Positions 53,606 through 62,556 of a DNA stretch of 64,000 nucleotides are shown here, piece after piece. The DNA comes from Anabaenopsis elenkinii CCIBt3563. Lineage in GTDB: Bacteria > Cyanobacteriota > Cyanobacteriia > Cyanobacteriales > Nostocaceae. The translations under genes were made by a program, and so were the position numbers. The stretch is taken from positions 3,491,179 to 3,555,178 of the forward strand of contig NZ_CP063311.1 in assembly GCF_015245355.1 (NCBI RefSeq). Reading direction: 5' to 3'. Below the pieces are notes generated by a model. The model made no database searches. It was not told the DNA's origin and saw only the letters and a list, made by a program, of their open reading frames with translations. Each line of letters opens with the position of its first letter. Positions within the stretch are counted from its first letter, which is position 1.

Positions 53606-55414
53606 ATGCGACTGTCAAAAATGTTATTTGTCACACTCAGGGATGATCCGGCTGATGCTGAGATTCCTAGCCATAAATTATTATTGCGGGCAGGTTATAT
53701 TCGTCGCATTGGTAGTGGTATTTATACTTATTTGCCCTTGATGTGGCGGGTATTACAGAAGATTTCCCAAATTGTCCGGGAAGAAATGAACGCCACTGGC
53801 GCACAAGAATGTCTGTTACCCCAGTTGCAACCGGCTGAGTTATGGCAAGAGTCAGGGCGCTGGGATACTTATACTAAGGCTGAGGGGATTATGTTTTCCC
53901 TGGTTGACCGCCGTGAACAACAGTTAGGATTAGGGCCAACTCATGAAGAGGTAATTACTACTATTGCTCGTGATATGATTCGCTCTTATCGTCAATTACC
54001 TTTACATTTATATCAAATTCAAACTAAATTCCGCGATGAGATTCGCCCCCGGTTTGGGTTGATGCGGGGTCGGGAATTTATTATGAAAGATGGCTACTCT
54101 TTCCATGTGGATGAGGTCAGTCTCAAGGAAACCTACCAAGATATGTATCAGGCCTATAGCAATATGCTCCGCCGTTCTGGTTTAGCATTCCGGGCTGTAG
54201 AAGCTGATTCCGGGGCTATTGGCGGTTCTGGTTCTACGGAATTTATGGTATTGGCGGCAGCGGGAGAGGATGAGGTTCTTTATACTTCAGATGGTAAATA
54301 TGCCGCTAATGTGGAAAAAGCGGTTTCTTTAGCCATTGATGCGGAAATTTCACCCTTTACAAGCTATGAGAAACGGGAAACACCAGGTACACAAACTATT
54401 GAGCAAGTATGTCAACTCCTCCAATGTTCTCCTACCCAAGTTGTGAAAAATGTCCTTTACCAAGCTGTTTATGACAATGGTGTAACTGTATTATTTTTGG
54501 TGAGTATTCGGGGTGACCAAGAAGTTAATGAGGTGAAGTTACACAATGAGTTGACTAAACTGGCTGCTGATTATAGCGCTAAGGCTATTATTGGCTTGGA
54601 TGTACCTGATGCCCAAATGCAGCAAACATGGGCGGCTAAATCTTTACCTTTAGGTTATATTGCCCCTGATCTGGGAGATGAGTATATTGCTACTCGTAAA
54701 CATTTATATTCTCAATTTGTCAGGTTAGTTGACAAAACAGCCGTTGATTTAAAAAACTTTATCACAGGTGCTAATCAATCAGGCTATCATGTTGTTGGTG
54801 CTAATTGGGGAGAGCAGTTTTTACTACCTAATTTAGTTGTAGATATACGTAAGGCAAGACCAGGCGATCGCGCTGTTCATGACCCTAGCCAAATTCTCCA
54901 AACCGCTAGAGGGATTGAAGTAGGGCATATTTTCCAATTGGGTACTAAATACTCCCAAGCTATGGGTGCAACCTATACAAATGAAGACGGGGAAGAAAAC
55001 CCCCTATTTATGGGCTGCTATGGTGTGGGTGTGTCACGACTAGCACAATCGGCTGTGGAACAATCTTATGATCAGGATGGGATTATTTGGCCAGTAGCGA
55101 TCGCACCTTATCATGCAATCGTCACAATTCCTAACATTAAAGATCCTCAACAAGTGGAGGTGGCGGAAAAACTGTACACTGAACTTAACAAAGCAGGTGT
55201 AGAAACATTACTTGATGACCGGGATGAACGGGCTGGAGTCAAATTTAAAGATGCCGATTTAATTGGTATACCCTACAGAATAGTTACTGGTCGGGCTATT
55301 AACAATGGTAAAGTAGAAGTAGTCAAACGCGCCAATCATGAAACTCAAGAAATAGCTATTGAAGAGGTAGTTAATACTCTGCAACAGTGGGTTAATCAGG
55401 GGTTAGCAGTATAA
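53606..55414 (+). CDS. proS: Prolyl-tRNA synthetase
   Basis: The 602-residue class II synthetase is of the bacterial type with an editing insertion. Motif 2 [20 protein letters not shown] and motif 3 [17 protein letters not shown] are visible; [16 protein letters not shown] precedes the inserted YbaK-like editing domain (about 240-390), and the C-terminal anticodon-binding domain contains [32 protein letters not shown] is the ribosome-binding region. Confidence 0.96.
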   Translation: MRLSKMLFVTLRDDPADAEIPSHKLLLRAGYIRRIGSGIYTYLPLMWRVLQKISQIVREEMNATGAQECLLPQLQPAELWQESGRWDTYTKAEGIMFSLVDRREQQLGLGPTHEEVITTIARDMIRSYRQLPLHLYQIQTKFRDEIRPRFGLMRGREFIMKDGYSFHVDEVSLKETYQDMYQAYSNMLRRSGLAFRAVEADSGAIGGSGSTEFMVLAAAGEDEVLYTSDGKYAANVEKAVSLAIDAEISPFTSYEKRETPGTQTIEQVCQLLQCSPTQVVKNVLYQAVYDNGVTVLFLVSIRGDQEVNEVKLHNELTKLAADYSAKAIIGLDVPDAQMQQTWAAKSLPLGYIAPDLGDEYIATRKHLYSQFVRLVDKTAVDLKNFITGANQSGYHVVGANWGEQFLLPNLVVDIRKARPGDRAVHDPSQILQTARGIEVGHIFQLGTKYSQAMGATYTNEDGEENPLFMGCYGVGVSRLAQSAVEQSYDQDGIIWPVAIAPYHAIVTIPNIKDPQQVEVAEKLYTELNKAGVETLLDDRDERAGVKFKDADLIGIPYRIVTGRAINNGKVEVVKRANHETQEIAIEEVVNTLQQWVNQGLAV

Positions 55415-55825
55415 TACACCTCCTTGCTGAAGTAAATATCTTGGGTGTCATTGTATCTATGAGCAATATCAAACGGTAAGCCCACCCCCGGCTTGAGAAT
55501 GGGGGTGGTCTGTCAGCTACGGACGAAAGCCACCTGGCGGAGTTGACGCATCAGTGAGGTCTGTGAAGATGAAGGTGAAGCTAAAATTAAAGATGAGATA
55601 AAGTTACTAGAGGTGCAAGATGACTTGCTGAAATATCCTCAACCAGGTGATTTTCAATTTCCGTTCCGAAATTGTCTTCAAACTAGCAAAATATCAAGTC
55701 AATAGAATTTACACAAATTAAGCCCTCTTGAGATTTCACGAAACTCCCATTCATCGATATCGTCTTTTATCAGGCTGCTCTTGTCAACCAAACTATCTCA
55801 GTCTTCTGTCAGGAACCCTTTAAAT
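55415..55825. other. Gene-poor region with hairpin and possible gene remnant
   Basis: A perfect stem CCACCCCC (55482-55489) / GGGGGTGG (55501-55508) lies 67 bp behind proS and may be its terminator or an insertion-sequence hairpin. At 55547-55705 a 52-codon frame without a start codon reads protein-like (GEAKIKDEIKLLEVQDDLLK) and may be a fragment of a lost gene. Confidence 0.4.
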
Positions 55826-56416
55826 ATGAACAACCAACAAGGATCTAAACGTATTTCTCCTGGTGTAATTGCAGCAGTCTCAGCAGCAGTTGTATTGGTG
55901 GGTGGTGGTGTAGCGTGGCTTGCTTCTAATCAGCCGCCTACTACACCAAACATACCATCTCACACTATTACGCCAAGGGAGCCTGTGCAAGGGCAAACAC
56001 CTCATGTTTACTGGCTTAAACCAAGGGATACAGGTTTGGATTTGGTTCCCCAACCGGTGGAAATAGCCGCTACACAACCCAACCAAGTTTTAGAAACAGC
56101 CTTTCAAGCTTTATTGGCCGGACCTACAGAAGGGACAGATTCTACGACTATCCCCCCAGAAACCAAGTTGCTGGGGCTGAAAATCGATAATGGTGAGGTT
56201 CACGTTAATTTGTCTGAAGATTTTACCAAAGGAGGCGGTAGCACATCCATGGTCGGTCGCATTGGACAAGTTATTTATACAGCCACAACACTAGATCCAA
56301 ACGCGAAAGTATACATTGAGGTAGAGGGAGAACAGTTAGAGTTTTTAGGTGGCGAGGGTGTGGAAGTGTTGCAACCGTTGACTCGTGAAAGCTTTGAGCG
56401 AAACTATCCGCTTTAA
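55826..56416 (+). CDS. Membrane-anchored GerMN-domain protein
   Basis: Taken from the ATG at 55826, with AGGAA upstream, the product has 196 residues; an in-frame TTG at 55781 is less likely. A signal anchor (VIAAVSAAVVLVGGGVAWLA, about residues 14-33) is followed by a Pro/Thr linker and a GerMN domain (LETAFQALLAGPTEGTDSTT; LLGLKIDNGEVHVNLSEDFT; RIGQVIYTATTLDPNAKVYI). In other bacteria the domain occurs in spore and envelope proteins; its role here is unknown. Confidence 0.82.
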   Translation: MNNQQGSKRISPGVIAAVSAAVVLVGGGVAWLASNQPPTTPNIPSHTITPREPVQGQTPHVYWLKPRDTGLDLVPQPVEIAATQPNQVLETAFQALLAGPTEGTDSTTIPPETKLLGLKIDNGEVHVNLSEDFTKGGGSTSMVGRIGQVIYTATTLDPNAKVYIEVEGEQLEFLGGEGVEVLQPLTRESFERNYPL

Positions 56417-56474
56417 TCCCCTCCTGAAAAGGTCTACGGTGTACACACAGGTCTAAAAGTTTGGATTTGGGTAT

Positions 56475-56503
56475 GGTGTGTTAGGACTTAAGTCTAACAC
56501 ACC
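56475..56503. terminator. Bidirectional terminator between the GerMN gene and accB
   Basis: A perfect 10-bp stem GGTGTGTTAG / CTAACACACC with a small loop (GACTTAAGT) lies between converging genes. On the plus strand it is followed by CAAAATT. Confidence 0.75.
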
Positions 56504-56541
56504 CAAAATTACTCTTGCGTGATATCTTGATAAATTAATAC

Positions 56542-57021
56542 CTAGTCGGGGTTAATTCGCATCAAAATTTGGCCATATTCCACCGGTTCGCCATTTTGCA
56601 GCAGAATCTCCATGACTTGTCCAGATACTTCTGCCTCGATTTCATTCATCAGCTTCATAGCCTCAATGATACAGACTGTTTGACCGCTACGGACGCGATC
56701 GCCCACCTTCACAAAAGGGGCTTCACCAGGTGCTGGAGCACTATAAAAGGTTCCTACCATGGGGGAAGGAACTTCTACTAGTCTCTTATCAATCAGTGAT
56801 GGGGGATTTGCTGGCAACTGCATACTAGAAGCAGTGGCAGTATTATCCACAATACGACCTGTTCCGACCTCAATGATCTGATTTGGCGATTCGGTAAGTT
56901 TCTCGCGCTCCGATTTACGTACTGTTAGTTCAAAGTCATCGCTTTTAAGTTTTACTTCTGTAATGTCTGTTTGGGCGATAGTTGCCAGTAGTTGGCGGAT
57001 TTCATTAAATTCCAATGGCAC
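56542..57021 (-). CDS. accB: Biotin carboxyl carrier protein of acetyl-CoA carboxylase
   Basis: The 159-residue protein carries biotin for acetyl-CoA carboxylase in fatty-acid synthesis. The biotinylation motif EAMKLMNEIEAE is near residue 120, within a lipoyl/biotinyl fold that starts VPSPMVGTFYSAPAPGEAPF; the N-terminal 80 residues are helical plus an Ala/Pro-rich linker. It lies 110 bp behind efp on the same strand, the common cyanobacterial efp-accB order. Confidence 0.95.
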   Translation of the reverse strand: MPLEFNEIRQLLATIAQTDITEVKLKSDDFELTVRKSEREKLTESPNQIIEVGTGRIVDNTATASSMQLPANPPSLIDKRLVEVPSPMVGTFYSAPAPGEAPFVKVGDRVRSGQTVCIIEAMKLMNEIEAEVSGQVMEILLQNGEPVEYGQILMRINPD

Positions 57022-57131
57022 AGTTTTTATTACCTCTACCTAACCGTAAGTCAAAATTATCAGTGTGGCAGGGATTTAATCCCTAAATATAGGGACTGAA
57101 ATCAAAATTGCTTGGTGGTCACAAACTTAAC

Positions 57132-57689
57132 TTATTCCCTGCCTAAATATTTATCTTCACGAGTATCAATTTTGATACGCTCACCTTGAGCAACAAACAA
57201 TGGCACCATGATAGTTGCTCCTGTTTCCAGGGTAGCTGGTTTAGTTCCACCTGTAGCTGTATCGCCTTTGATCCCTGGGTCTGTTTGGACAATTTCCAAG
57301 ACCACAGAGTTGGGTAATTCCACTTCTAGAACTTGATCACCCCAACGAACAACATTAACTTCCATACCTTCCTTGAGGTACTTGACGCGATCGCCTATTT
57401 GTGATGCGCTCAATCTGCTTTCTTCGTAGGTTTCCATATCCATAAAGACGAACTCATCGCCCTCTTTATAGGTATGCTGCATCGTGCTTTTTTCCAAATT
57501 GGCTTGTGGTACAGTTTCCCCAGCGCGGAATGTTCTTTCTAGCACCTTGCCAGTTTGGACACTCTTGAGAGTTGTACGTACAAAGGCAGAACCTTTGCCT
57601 GGTTTAACGTGGAGAAATTCTACTACTCGCCATACAGACCCATCTAAGACAATTGATACACCGGGTCGAAAGTCGTTACTAGAGATCAT
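57132..57689 (-). CDS. efp: Elongation factor P
   Basis: The 185-residue protein relieves ribosome stalling at polyproline. Three domains are seen: the KOW-like N-terminus with the loop [20 protein letters not shown] (the Lys that is modified in some bacteria is in PGKG), the OB domain ([20 protein letters not shown]) and the C-terminal domain with [20 protein letters not shown]. efp is followed by accB. Confidence 0.96.
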   Translation of the reverse strand: MISSNDFRPGVSIVLDGSVWRVVEFLHVKPGKGSAFVRTTLKSVQTGKVLERTFRAGETVPQANLEKSTMQHTYKEGDEFVFMDMETYEESRLSASQIGDRVKYLKEGMEVNVVRWGDQVLEVELPNSVVLEIVQTDPGIKGDTATGGTKPATLETGATIMVPLFVAQGERIKIDTREDKYLGRE

Positions 57690-57899
57690 GAAGCTTTAAG
57701 TTTTGGAAGACAATCGGCATTTATTGTACCCTTCAAGAGTCGTAATTAGTAATTAATCATCAACTAATTAGTCAAGTCAGTCTTGTTGATTTCCACAAAC
57801 AAGCAGCTGGTAAACCCCACACAGGAGACTCAGCAGAAGTAGATAATTTTAGCCCTGATCCTGAATTCCGCCATTAATCAGCACTCGTACTGTGGGAAG

Positions 57900-59063
57900 A
57901 TGATTGATGGGTTAAGCCCAGTCAACAATGTTATGTTGCATTTGATTTATTCCATCATGTTGAACATATTAAAATCCTGGCTGAAGAACAGCCTAATGGG
58001 AATATTGTTGCTGACAATATTTTTAGGCGTAAATACAGCTACCTGGACTCCTCCTAGTCACGCCGCCCTACCATCTGGGAACGCTATTACTGAAGGTAAA
58101 GCTTTATTAAGGTATGCACTCCCAATAGACAATAAACCGGTCCGGCGACTGCAAGGGAGTTTAGAGGATATCTCTACCCAGCTGCGGGCAAATCGGCGGT
58201 GGGGTGCTATCTCTAGCGACCTGAAAACAGCATCACGGATTCTCGATAGACCTGACCAAATCCTAGCAAGCATTCCTGAAGAACGCCAACCTCAAGCCGA
58301 AACTTGGATTAACCAATTAAAATCTGGGGTAGATTCACTCCAAGCAGCGGTACAAGTTAAAGATAAACAACAAATTCTAGAAGGTAGAAACCAACTCCTC
58401 GATCTAGTCACCCAGTTAGAAGAGTCAATGGTGACAGGATTCCCCTTTGAAGTACCTGCTGAGTATAGTAACCTCCCACAACTCAAAGGTCGGGCTACAG
58501 TGGCTTTTAAAACTAACAAAGGTGACTTAACCGTGGTGGTAGATGGTTATAGCGCCCCCGTCACAGCTGGTAATTTTGTCGATTTAGTACAACGAGGTTT
58601 TTATGACAGTTTACAGTTTACCCGTTCAGAAGAGTCTTACGTCCTGCAAACCGGAGATCCAGCAGGAAAAGAAGAAGGTTTCATTGATCCGAAAACTGGC
58701 CAATACCGTGCTATTCCTTTAGAAATATTGGTAGAGGGCGACAAAGAACCCACTTATGGTATTACTCTTGAAGAAGCTGGACGTTATCTTGATATGCCAG
58801 TTCTGCCTTTTTCTTCCTTTGGGGCCTTGGCAATGGCCCGCCCAGAAGCTGAAGTAAATGGAGGTTCTTCTCAATTTTTCTTCTTTTTATTTGAGCCAGA
58901 ACTCACTCCTGCCGGACGCAACCTCTTAGACGGTCGCTATGCCGTTTTTGGCTATCTCATTGATGGTAAAGAAATTTTGGATAAGCTCAAACAAGGTGAC
59001 AAAATTGAATCAGCAACTGTGATTCAAGGCATAGAAAACTTGGTTCAGCCTTCAGGCGCTTAG
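57900..59063 (+). CDS. Cyclophilin-type peptidyl-prolyl isomerase, TLP40/CYP38-like
   Basis: The 387-residue protein has a signal peptide (SLMGILLLTIFLGVNTATWT, cut near HAALPSG), a helical N-terminal domain (about residues 60-180) and a cyclophilin domain (KTNKGDLTVVVDGYSAPVTA; GGSSQFFFFLFEPELTPAGR; LLDGRYAVFGYLIDGKEIL). The order is that of plant lumenal CYP38/TLP40, which supports photosystem II assembly. An ATG at 57960 is an alternative start; neither has a clear ribosome-binding site. Confidence 0.85.
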   Translation: MIDGLSPVNNVMLHLIYSIMLNILKSWLKNSLMGILLLTIFLGVNTATWTPPSHAALPSGNAITEGKALLRYALPIDNKPVRRLQGSLEDISTQLRANRRWGAISSDLKTASRILDRPDQILASIPEERQPQAETWINQLKSGVDSLQAAVQVKDKQQILEGRNQLLDLVTQLEESMVTGFPFEVPAEYSNLPQLKGRATVAFKTNKGDLTVVVDGYSAPVTAGNFVDLVQRGFYDSLQFTRSEESYVLQTGDPAGKEEGFIDPKTGQYRAIPLEILVEGDKEPTYGITLEEAGRYLDMPVLPFSSFGALAMARPEAEVNGGSSQFFFFLFEPELTPAGRNLLDGRYAVFGYLIDGKEILDKLKQGDKIESATVIQGIENLVQPSGA

Positions 59064-59132
59064 AAAGGTACTGCTTTTTAGTGTATATACTATATGAGGA
59101 GTTTTTAAATATACTCCTCTTTTATTTGAACA

Positions 59133-60143
59133 ATGACCACAGTTAAAGATATTGGCGAACAAGGTCTTTTAGAGAAATTGCAGGGTTTCTGCCCCCCAGG
59201 AATGATTGGGGATGATGCCGCCGTCCTCTTCACCTCACCAGAACAATTTTTAGTAGTCACAACAGATGTGCTAGTGGATGGTGTGCATTTTAGTGATGTC
59301 ACCACATCCCCAGAAGATGCAGGTTGGCGGGCTGTAGCTGCTAATTTATCCGATTTGGCAGCTATGGGGGCTATTCCCATGGGCATTACCATCGGTTTGG
59401 CCCTACCCGCCGAGGTGATGGTCAGTTGGGTTGAGCGCTTATATCAAGGAATTACAGACTGCCTCCATAAATATAATACCGTAATTGTCGGCGGTGACAT
59501 CGTGCGATCGCCTGTCACTAGTTTAGCTATTACCGCTTTTGGTCAAGTTCATCCCCAAAGAATTATCCGACGTTGTGCAGCCCAAGTGGGTGACGCCATC
59601 GTCGTCACTGGTGTTCATGGAGCATCCCACGCTGGCTTACAATTGCTGTTGCATCCGGAATTGAGGCACAACCTCACTGATGTAGAACAAAGGACGCTAA
59701 CCACAGCACACCAACGCCCCCAACCCAGATTAGATATTTTACCCATACTCTGGCAAATTATCGCCTCCTATTCTCCATCTTCCCATCTCCCCATTGCCGG
59801 TATGGACAGCAGCGACGGCTTGGCAGATGCTATTTTACAAATTTGCCGCGCCAGTGGTGTTGGCGCCATCATAGAAAGCAGCCAAATCCCCTTACCAGAG
59901 AGTTTTCAGCATTGGCTGACACCAGAACAAGCTCTAGAATATGCCCTTTACGGTGGTGAAGATTTTCAATTAGTACTGTGCCTACCAGAAGTTATTGCTA
60001 ATCAATTGGTGACCACACTCGGTGAGAGTGCCGCTATAGTCGGAACTATTACTACAGGTTCCCAAGTATTCCTACAAGATAAAAAGCAAAAAAAACGCGA
60101 AAAATTACAAATTTTCCGCGGATTTCAACATTTTCCCCATTGA
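59133..60143 (+). CDS. thiL: Thiamine-monophosphate kinase
   Basis: The 336-residue enzyme makes thiamine diphosphate from thiamine monophosphate. It belongs to the PurM/SelD fold: MIGDDAAVLF (about residues 24-33), TTDVLVDGVHFSDVTTSPED (about 48-67), ANLSDLAAMGA, GGDIVRSP and AGMDSSDGLADAI (about 222-234) are typical. The product would feed the 2-oxoacid decarboxylase in this window among other ThDP enzymes. Confidence 0.93.
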   Translation: MTTVKDIGEQGLLEKLQGFCPPGMIGDDAAVLFTSPEQFLVVTTDVLVDGVHFSDVTTSPEDAGWRAVAANLSDLAAMGAIPMGITIGLALPAEVMVSWVERLYQGITDCLHKYNTVIVGGDIVRSPVTSLAITAFGQVHPQRIIRRCAAQVGDAIVVTGVHGASHAGLQLLLHPELRHNLTDVEQRTLTTAHQRPQPRLDILPILWQIIASYSPSSHLPIAGMDSSDGLADAILQICRASGVGAIIESSQIPLPESFQHWLTPEQALEYALYGGEDFQLVLCLPEVIANQLVTTLGESAAIVGTITTGSQVFLQDKKQKKREKLQIFRGFQHFPH

Positions 60144-60388
60144 CACTCTCACCGACGTGCCTTTGGTTGTAACAGGAGATTCTTGCTCTACAGCTTTGTC
60201 TGGCTTCCAGTTATCTTTGTCTTGAAAACCCCACCAGACTGACCTCCACAAGCATCTATTTAACTTCCACTGGCTGTCCAACAGCAGACAACACAAAACT
60301 AGTTATTTATCGTTTCTTTCCTATTGCAACATCTGTTGCTCTTGCTTGAGTCACAGATTACTTCAAGTTCATCACTAATGATTAATGA

Positions 60389-61402
60389 CTAAACCCACTT
60401 TTGGGCTACCAGTTCTGCTAAATCCAGAACTCTTTGGCTGTAACCCCACTCATTGTCATACCAAGCCATGACTTTCACCATGTCATTACCCATGACTAAA
60501 GTCAGGTTGGCATCGACAATCGAAGAAGCATCAGTACCTTGATAATCCGAAGAGACCAATTGTAGTTCGCTGTAGTCCAAAATGCCTTTGAGTGGACCTT
60601 CAGAAGCCTCTTTGAGAGCTTGATTCACTTCTTCAGTAATAGTACGCTTCTCAACTTGAACTACGAAATCTACCATTGAGACGTTAGGAGTTGGTACCCG
60701 TAAAGCCACACCATTAAGTTTACCTTTGAGATCTGGGATTACTAGTGCTACTGCTTTTGCCGCACCAGTGGAGGTGGGAACAATGTTAATAGCTGCAGCC
60801 CGCGCCCGTCTTAAATCCCGGTGGGAAGCATCTAGCAAACGCTGGTCGCCAGTGTAGCTGTGGGTGGTGGTCATCGTGCCTTTGATGATCCCAAATTTGT
60901 CGTTTAATACTTTGGCTATGGGAGCCAAGCAGTTGGTAGTACAGCTGGCATTACTAATGATATTGTGCTGGTTGTGGTCATAGTCGTGATCATTCACGCC
61001 CATAACAAAAGTACCATCCTCATTTTTACCAGGAGCCGTAATCAGAACTTTTTTCGCCCCAGCATTAATGTGCCTTTGCGCTCCTTCTCGGCTGGTAAAT
61101 ACGCCTGTCGATTCGATAATCAGATCAATTTCCCACTCTTTCCAAGGCAAATTATCGGGGTTGCGATCGGATACACATTTAATCGTCTTACCATTCACGG
61201 TAATAGAGTTATCATCCGCCGTAATGTCAACATTCTTTAACTTCCCAAGCATGGAGTCGTACTTGAGCAGATGAGCATTAGTTCTAGGGTCTGATGTGTC
61301 ATTGACAGCAACAAGCTCAATGTTGCTATTTTCTCTACCTACCCAGCACCGTGCAAAGTTACGTCCGATGCGCCCAAAACCATTGATTGCGACTCTAATC
61401 AC
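60389..61402 (-). CDS. gap2: Glyceraldehyde-3-phosphate dehydrogenase, Gap2 type
   Basis: The 337-residue enzyme has the NAD(P) motif [15 protein letters not shown], the catalytic Cys in [13 protein letters not shown] (about residues 150-162), [20 protein letters not shown] and [12 protein letters not shown]. The sequence [20 protein letters not shown] (about residues 34-53) is typical of the cyanobacterial and chloroplast Gap2 form that works in the Calvin cycle with NADPH or NADH. It stands alone on the minus strand. Confidence 0.94.
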   Translation of the reverse strand: MIRVAINGFGRIGRNFARCWVGRENSNIELVAVNDTSDPRTNAHLLKYDSMLGKLKNVDITADDNSITVNGKTIKCVSDRNPDNLPWKEWEIDLIIESTGVFTSREGAQRHINAGAKKVLITAPGKNEDGTFVMGVNDHDYDHNQHNIISNASCTTNCLAPIAKVLNDKFGIIKGTMTTTHSYTGDQRLLDASHRDLRRARAAAINIVPTSTGAAKAVALVIPDLKGKLNGVALRVPTPNVSMVDFVVQVEKRTITEEVNQALKEASEGPLKGILDYSELQLVSSDYQGTDASSIVDANLTLVMGNDMVKVMAWYDNEWGYSQRVLDLAELVAQKWV

Positions 61403-61518
61403 AGTGTCTTACCCTCTGTATTTATGCCTATAAATTGATATCTTTGACCCCAATCATATCGCAAAGGGGGGAGTATTAATAACCATAAATTTTCAGATCG
61501 ATCAAAAAAACACATATT

Positions 61519-62145
61519 TTATTCAGATTTATCTGAGTAGAGGTTGTGAGTGTTAATGTAGTATCTGACGGATTCCGGGACTAAATAACGAATGGATTGG
61601 CTTTCCCTGCAAAATTTCCGAATCAGACTTGAGGAAATTCCTATTAAAGGTATCTTCAATAATTCCCAGCGAATGGTTAGCGACTGCTGTGTGAGCTGTT
61701 GTTCCACTTCCTTGCAGATCAACTCGCTCTGAGCTATTGTCCGACCATCTAGCAGTCGGGGGGCGATTAACCAATGACACATTTGTGCTAGTTCCCTTCC
61801 ACGATACCAACGGGGTAAAGTTTGAAATGTATCCAAACCCGTAATCCAGTACCAGTAAGTGTTTGCATAACCACAAGATAGGTCCATGAAGGTATTGATT
61901 GCATAGGAAGTACCAGAGCGTTTTGATTCGATGGAGGAAACGCTAAATCCTGGGTTTTCTCTTGTGGCTAATTCCAACATTTCCGCCCGGTTTTTAAACA
62001 AAGCCGCTTTTTTATGGGGAGGGTTTAGTGATGGTACCCAAATTACCTTTTCCAGGGGTACTTGAGATAAAGTTGCTTGGGCTAGCAGTAAGTGTCCCCA
62101 ATGAACTGGGTCAAATGTGCCGCCAAAGATGCCAATGTGCTGCAT
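61519..62145 (-). CDS. nadD: Nicotinate-nucleotide adenylyltransferase
   Basis: The 208-residue enzyme makes deamido-NAD from nicotinate mononucleotide and ATP. The adenylyltransferase motifs are GIFGGTFDPVHWGHL at the N-terminus and GISSSLIRKFC (the ISSTxIR-like motif) near residue 168; PSLNPPHKK (about 38-46) and ITGLDTFQTLPRW are also typical. Gap2 lies 116 bp downstream on the same strand. Confidence 0.92.
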   Translation of the reverse strand: MQHIGIFGGTFDPVHWGHLLLAQATLSQVPLEKVIWVPSLNPPHKKAALFKNRAEMLELATRENPGFSVSSIESKRSGTSYAINTFMDLSCGYANTYWYWITGLDTFQTLPRWYRGRELAQMCHWLIAPRLLDGRTIAQSELICKEVEQQLTQQSLTIRWELLKIPLIGISSSLIRKFCRESQSIRYLVPESVRYYINTHNLYSDKSE

Positions 62146-62556
62146 TCGGTCATGCCTAAACTTGATTCCATAACCGGAGATATTAATACAAATATACTAT
62201 CCTGCTCAAGGGCATTGGAGAAGTTTGATGGCAAATTTCTCAATTTCAAACTATTTTCACTATTAATAATTTGTAAGTGTAGCTAATATAACTGAAAAAC
62301 TACTTAAAAGGTATTTTGAAATACAATATTTTCTGTCCCGATGGGGCATCAACTGTCAGAATAATCTTAATAACAGTTCCGAAATAGCTAAGACATTGAA
62401 GGAAGGTAAAATCATTCTCAATCAGCAAAAAAACAGAGGAAAATAATCTCAATATCAGGTATAAACAAAATGCAACGGCAGTTACTGTAAAAATGAAATT
62501 CCTGGTATGATACGCGTGTCATTTGTGATTATGGTGTGGTGTTAGAGGACTCATCA
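62146..62556. other. Divergent nadD-murC region
   Basis: The 411 bp hold no gene that I can support. TATGAT (about 62508) with TTACTG 18 nt upstream is a plausible murC promoter, and AGAGGA lies eight bases before its ATG. Confidence 0.5.

Noticed and set aside
55547..55705. 52-codon protein-like frame behind proS called as a gene
   Set aside because: No start codon and no family match; kept only as a possible remnant in the region description.
57066..57080. Palindrome AGGGATTTAATCCCT between efp and accB
   Set aside because: It is imperfect at the centre and short, and no T-run follows; it may be a processing hairpin but cannot be called a terminator.
60105..60296. Minus-strand frame of 63 codons overlapping the thiL end
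   Set aside because: It starts at a TTG without a ribosome-binding site and overlaps a well-supported gene; parts look protein-like but support is too thin.
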